Part shown: positions 59,996 to 64,000 of the stretch, in pieces
How positions within the stretch are numbered: the stretch's first letter is position 1
Layout: the number at the start of each line of letters is the position of its first letter
Assembly (NCBI RefSeq): GCF_002864045.1
Contig: NZ_PJPV01000044.1
Coordinates: forward strand, 1 to 64,000
Reading direction: 5' to 3'
DNA: 64,000 nucleotides
From: Endozoicomonas acroporae
Lineage (GTDB): Bacteria > Pseudomonadota > Gammaproteobacteria > Pseudomonadales > Endozoicomonadaceae
The notes under the pieces: model-generated
What the model saw: the letters and a program-made list of their open reading frames with translations, nothing else
Database searches by the model: none
What the model was told of the DNA's origin: nothing
Position numbers and translations under genes: made by a program

Positions 59996-60567
59996 GGCAG
60001 AGGGTTCCGGTTGGATTCAGTGCTTTCCATCTGGGCTTGCGCCGCAGCCCTGGCTTGTTCAGCGGCCGCTGACAGCTCAGCCTCAGACAGGCTGTGAATC
60101 CGGCGCAGGGTTGTGGCAACCAGCTCCTGCTGTAGCTCAGAAAGGATAACCCCTTGTTCTGATTCCGCCGCATTTGGCGCATCCTGGTTCAGGGTGATGT
60201 AGCGTTCACGGGTTAACTGAACCGGAGCGCCCAGAGGCAGGCCAGAGGCGGTTTGTAACTGATAGACCACCTGCATGGTAATTCTCTGCTCAAAATAGCC
60301 GGCACTGGCAACGGTCTGCTGGTCGGTATCACGTTCAACGCGGATGATGTTGATGCGCCATGGAGCCACCTCGCTGATATTGATGCCACTGCGTTCCATG
60401 GCTCTGGAGAGGGAGCGTATATAGACAGGATCATTGCCGGTGATGGACAGTTGGCTGACTTCACTGGCAGTACTCATTGCGCCTCTCAGATGGAAACCAC
60501 AGGCCGTTAACAGGCTGGTTAACAGCAGCAAAGTCAGCGTGCTCACTGAACGAAAGGGGTAGGTCAT
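59992..60567 (-). CDS. lptE: LPS-assembly lipoprotein LptE
   Basis: 191 residues. Signal peptide with lipobox LLTAC then GFHLRG, the LptE hallmark, followed by YIRSLSRAMERSGINI, QRITMQVVYQLQTASGLPLGAPVQLTRERYITLNQDAPNAAESEQGVILSELQQELVATTLRRI. Plugs the LptD barrel in the outer membrane for LPS export. GGAGAG precedes ATG. leuS, usual upstream neighbour, is not here; a divergent kinase gene lies upstream instead. Confidence 0.94.
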   Translation of the reverse strand: MTYPFRSVSTLTLLLLTSLLTACGFHLRGAMSTASEVSQLSITGNDPVYIRSLSRAMERSGINISEVAPWRINIIRVERDTDQQTVASAGYFEQRITMQVVYQLQTASGLPLGAPVQLTRERYITLNQDAPNAAESEQGVILSELQQELVATTLRRIHSLSEAELSAAAEQARAAAQAQMESTESNRNPLP

Positions 60568-60804
60568 GATCTCTCCAGCAATGATGCTTCAAGTGTCCAA
60601 ATTCGACCTGTAACTCTACCATGACGGCGGTAGGCAGAAAAAAGAAAATTATTGCGATTGTGGGCCGCTTACTGATGGAAGTCAGCATAAATTCAGTGGC
60701 AATCAGGACATTTATATTCAAGCCTGCTACTGATATGCCGCTTTTTTATACAAAGAAAAATAAGAATATTGTTCTTATTTATTGGATTCTGGAGCCAAAG
60801 AGAC

Positions 60805-61890
60805 ATGCCTCGAAAAATTGAAGGTGGCATGAGGCCTCCCTTGCAGCCTCATCCACCAAAAAATCCTAAGCCAAGGAAAGATGACTTTGCTGGGCAATCT
60901 GTGGCTAAGGTGGCAGGGCAATCTTACGTCAGCCCAAAAAAAGGTGAGACGCTAACAGGGAAAGCCCCAACACCTCTTGTGCAACGAAACGCGCTCTCCT
61001 TTGAGATTGATAACCTGCAACCAGCAGCACCGATTACTTTTACAGGTGCCACCATCGATCCAGAGTACAACTATCCGATCGTACCCCAAAAAGATTTGTA
61101 TAAGAGCAGGAAGTTAGGCACGGGAGAATTTGGTGTTGTGATTCTTATGGTTCACAGGTATACCAGTCAGAACCTTGCCCTTAAAATAGTGGCTGATGAT
61201 GATGAGCGCAGGCTAGAATGTGCACAATTGATAAAAATTCAGCGTGCAGTCGCAAGAACAGGCGGGAACTCAGAGAATATTGTCAACCTCATTGCCCTGA
61301 GTCGAGGAAGATCAGATAAAAAATACGCCCTTTTAGAGTACGGAGGTAAGGATTTACGTGAGTCGTTAAAAGAGGGTGTTCGTTTCAAAGGTGTAGAGCT
61401 GAAAGAGGCTTTTTTTCAGGTGGTTAATGGGGTCAGTACGCTATTCCAGGCCGGTTATCAGCATCATGACATAAAGCCTGCAAATATTTTGATTAATGAT
61501 GAAGGCAAGGTAAAAATCTGTGATTTCGTTTTAGCAGAACCACTTGGCGGAAGTGTTCAGGTCCTTAGTGGAACCTCCTGGTATAAGCCACCGGAAAAAC
61601 TATATAGACTGGATGATCAGAAGAATGACAGGGCCGACTCTTGGTCCCTGGGTTGTACGTTCGCGGAAATGCGTCTGGGTTACTCGGTAATGCCAGTAGG
61701 TGATGACATGCCCTTTAATGAGGCTGTGAAAGCAATAAAATCATTGAGAAGACAGACATGGGAGGAGCTTTTGGAAAAAGAAGGTCAGGAAGCTGCTGAC
61801 CTATTCTTGTCATTAACGGAACTGGACCCTGCGGACCGGTTATCCCCCACTGAAGCACTGTCTCACCCTTACTTTGCCACCTTGCGTTGA
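60805..61890 (+). CDS. Eukaryotic-like protein kinase
   Basis: 361 residues from MPRKIEGGMRPP; GGAG lies 10 bases upstream. The first ~95 residues are Pro/Lys-rich and probably disordered. Kinase domain: glycine loop KLGTGEFGVV (103-112), Lys127 (LALKIV), HHDIKPANIL (220-229; HRD with Arg replaced by His), DFV (240-242; Gly of DFG replaced by Val), PPE (262-264), ADSWSLGC. Lys, Asp222, Asn227 and Asp240 needed for phosphotransfer are present. No membrane segment or PASTA domain, unlike housekeeping PknB-type kinases. Possibly a secreted host-directed effector (inference). Confidence 0.85.
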   Translation: MPRKIEGGMRPPLQPHPPKNPKPRKDDFAGQSVAKVAGQSYVSPKKGETLTGKAPTPLVQRNALSFEIDNLQPAAPITFTGATIDPEYNYPIVPQKDLYKSRKLGTGEFGVVILMVHRYTSQNLALKIVADDDERRLECAQLIKIQRAVARTGGNSENIVNLIALSRGRSDKKYALLEYGGKDLRESLKEGVRFKGVELKEAFFQVVNGVSTLFQAGYQHHDIKPANILINDEGKVKICDFVLAEPLGGSVQVLSGTSWYKPPEKLYRLDDQKNDRADSWSLGCTFAEMRLGYSVMPVGDDMPFNEAVKAIKSLRRQTWEELLEKEGQEAADLFLSLTELDPADRLSPTEALSHPYFATLR

Positions 61891-62057
61891 TAGCTCATGG
61901 TGCTTTGTTGACATTTTTTTTAAGAATCCCTTATTAATGAAGCAGAGCCATTGCCTGGTCAGTATTTGTATGGCCAGGAGAATAAATGGTTATGCATAAT
62001 CCAGCTCTTCATTCTGTATATTTTTCAGTACGCTCATGGTCCAGGCATCCGGGTCAA

Positions 62058-62082
62058 ACACGCCGCAATGAATGCGGCGTGT
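62058..62082 (-). terminator. Hairpin downstream of katG
   Basis: ACACGCCGCA (62058-62067) and TGCGGCGTGT (62073-62082), perfect 10-bp stem, 5-base loop. About 27 bases after the katG stop on the minus strand; short T-run only. Confidence 0.65.
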
Positions 62083-62108
62083 GTATCGGGTTTTAGCCGG
62101 TGTTGCGA

Positions 62109-64000
<1,892 letters not shown>

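Overview
The window comes from a Gammaproteobacterium, probably of the Oceanospirillales type. The evidence is the rsfS-rlmH-mrdA-rodA-mltB-rlpA-dacA-ybeD-lipB-lipA cell-wall and lipoate block in gammaproteobacterial order, lptE-holA, a DUF3581 protein, mpl, and a pyrophosphate-type phosphofructokinase. Families of short dispersed repeats and a eukaryotic-like kinase would suit a host-associated marine lineage such as Endozoicomonadaceae, but that placement is an inference. No tRNA, rRNA or CRISPR array was seen.

Bases 1 to about 14,400 are the early, lysis and packaging-start part of a lambdoid-style tailed prophage; the left edge cuts it inside the terminase large subunit. On the minus strand, reading leftward from a control region at 5979-6171, lie an early gene, O- and P-like replication genes, a 29-residue membrane protein, DUF1367, a Ref-like HNH nuclease, two unknown genes, a terminator, the lysis cassette (M15 endolysin, 3-TM holin, XhlA-like protein), and terS and terL. 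On the plus strand are a CI/C2-type repressor and, from a second control region at 7297-7457, a recombination operon (two unknowns, RecT, YqaJ-type exonuclease, SSB, unknown, Rha/KilAC regulator, PrtN-like protein). A tyrosine integrase faces them, followed by an array of TTGGCA repeats that probably belongs to the attachment region.

Bases 14,420-18,188 are livHMGF (branched-chain amino-acid ABC transporter) without its binding protein; the prophage sits directly upstream of livH. A repeat-rich spacer follows, with a 35-residue membrane protein and a MITE-like element. Then comes a signalling operon at 19,192-25,609: a giant hybrid histidine kinase, CheR, and a REC-PAS-GGDEF diguanylate cyclase. 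Bases 25,632-38,898 hold PPi-PFK, mpl, ubiX, several unknown or secreted proteins, a cytochrome c lipoprotein, a polysaccharide deacetylase, tesB, a DedA-PAP2 fusion, a flavin reductase, an RmlD-like protein and a REC-PAS histidine kinase.

Bases 38,975-51,665 are proA, rsfS, rlmH and the rod-shape/peptidoglycan block through lipA; nadD is missing from its usual place between proA and rsfS. Next are an AT-rich 855-residue unknown, DUF3581, ilvD, a LysE-type exporter, an unknown, holA-lptE (not next to leuS or nadD), a eukaryotic-like protein kinase, and a 5'-truncated katG running off the right edge.

Three dispersed repeat families lie in the chromosomal spacers: a 19-20-bp-TIR element (18978-19155 and, inverted, 45457-45678), a TAAGTAGTT element (49307-49471, a solo arm at 57494-57541, a collapsed palindrome at 54455-54480), and a CCTTCGAC...GCTCAGG family (18250-18430 and 58738-58925).
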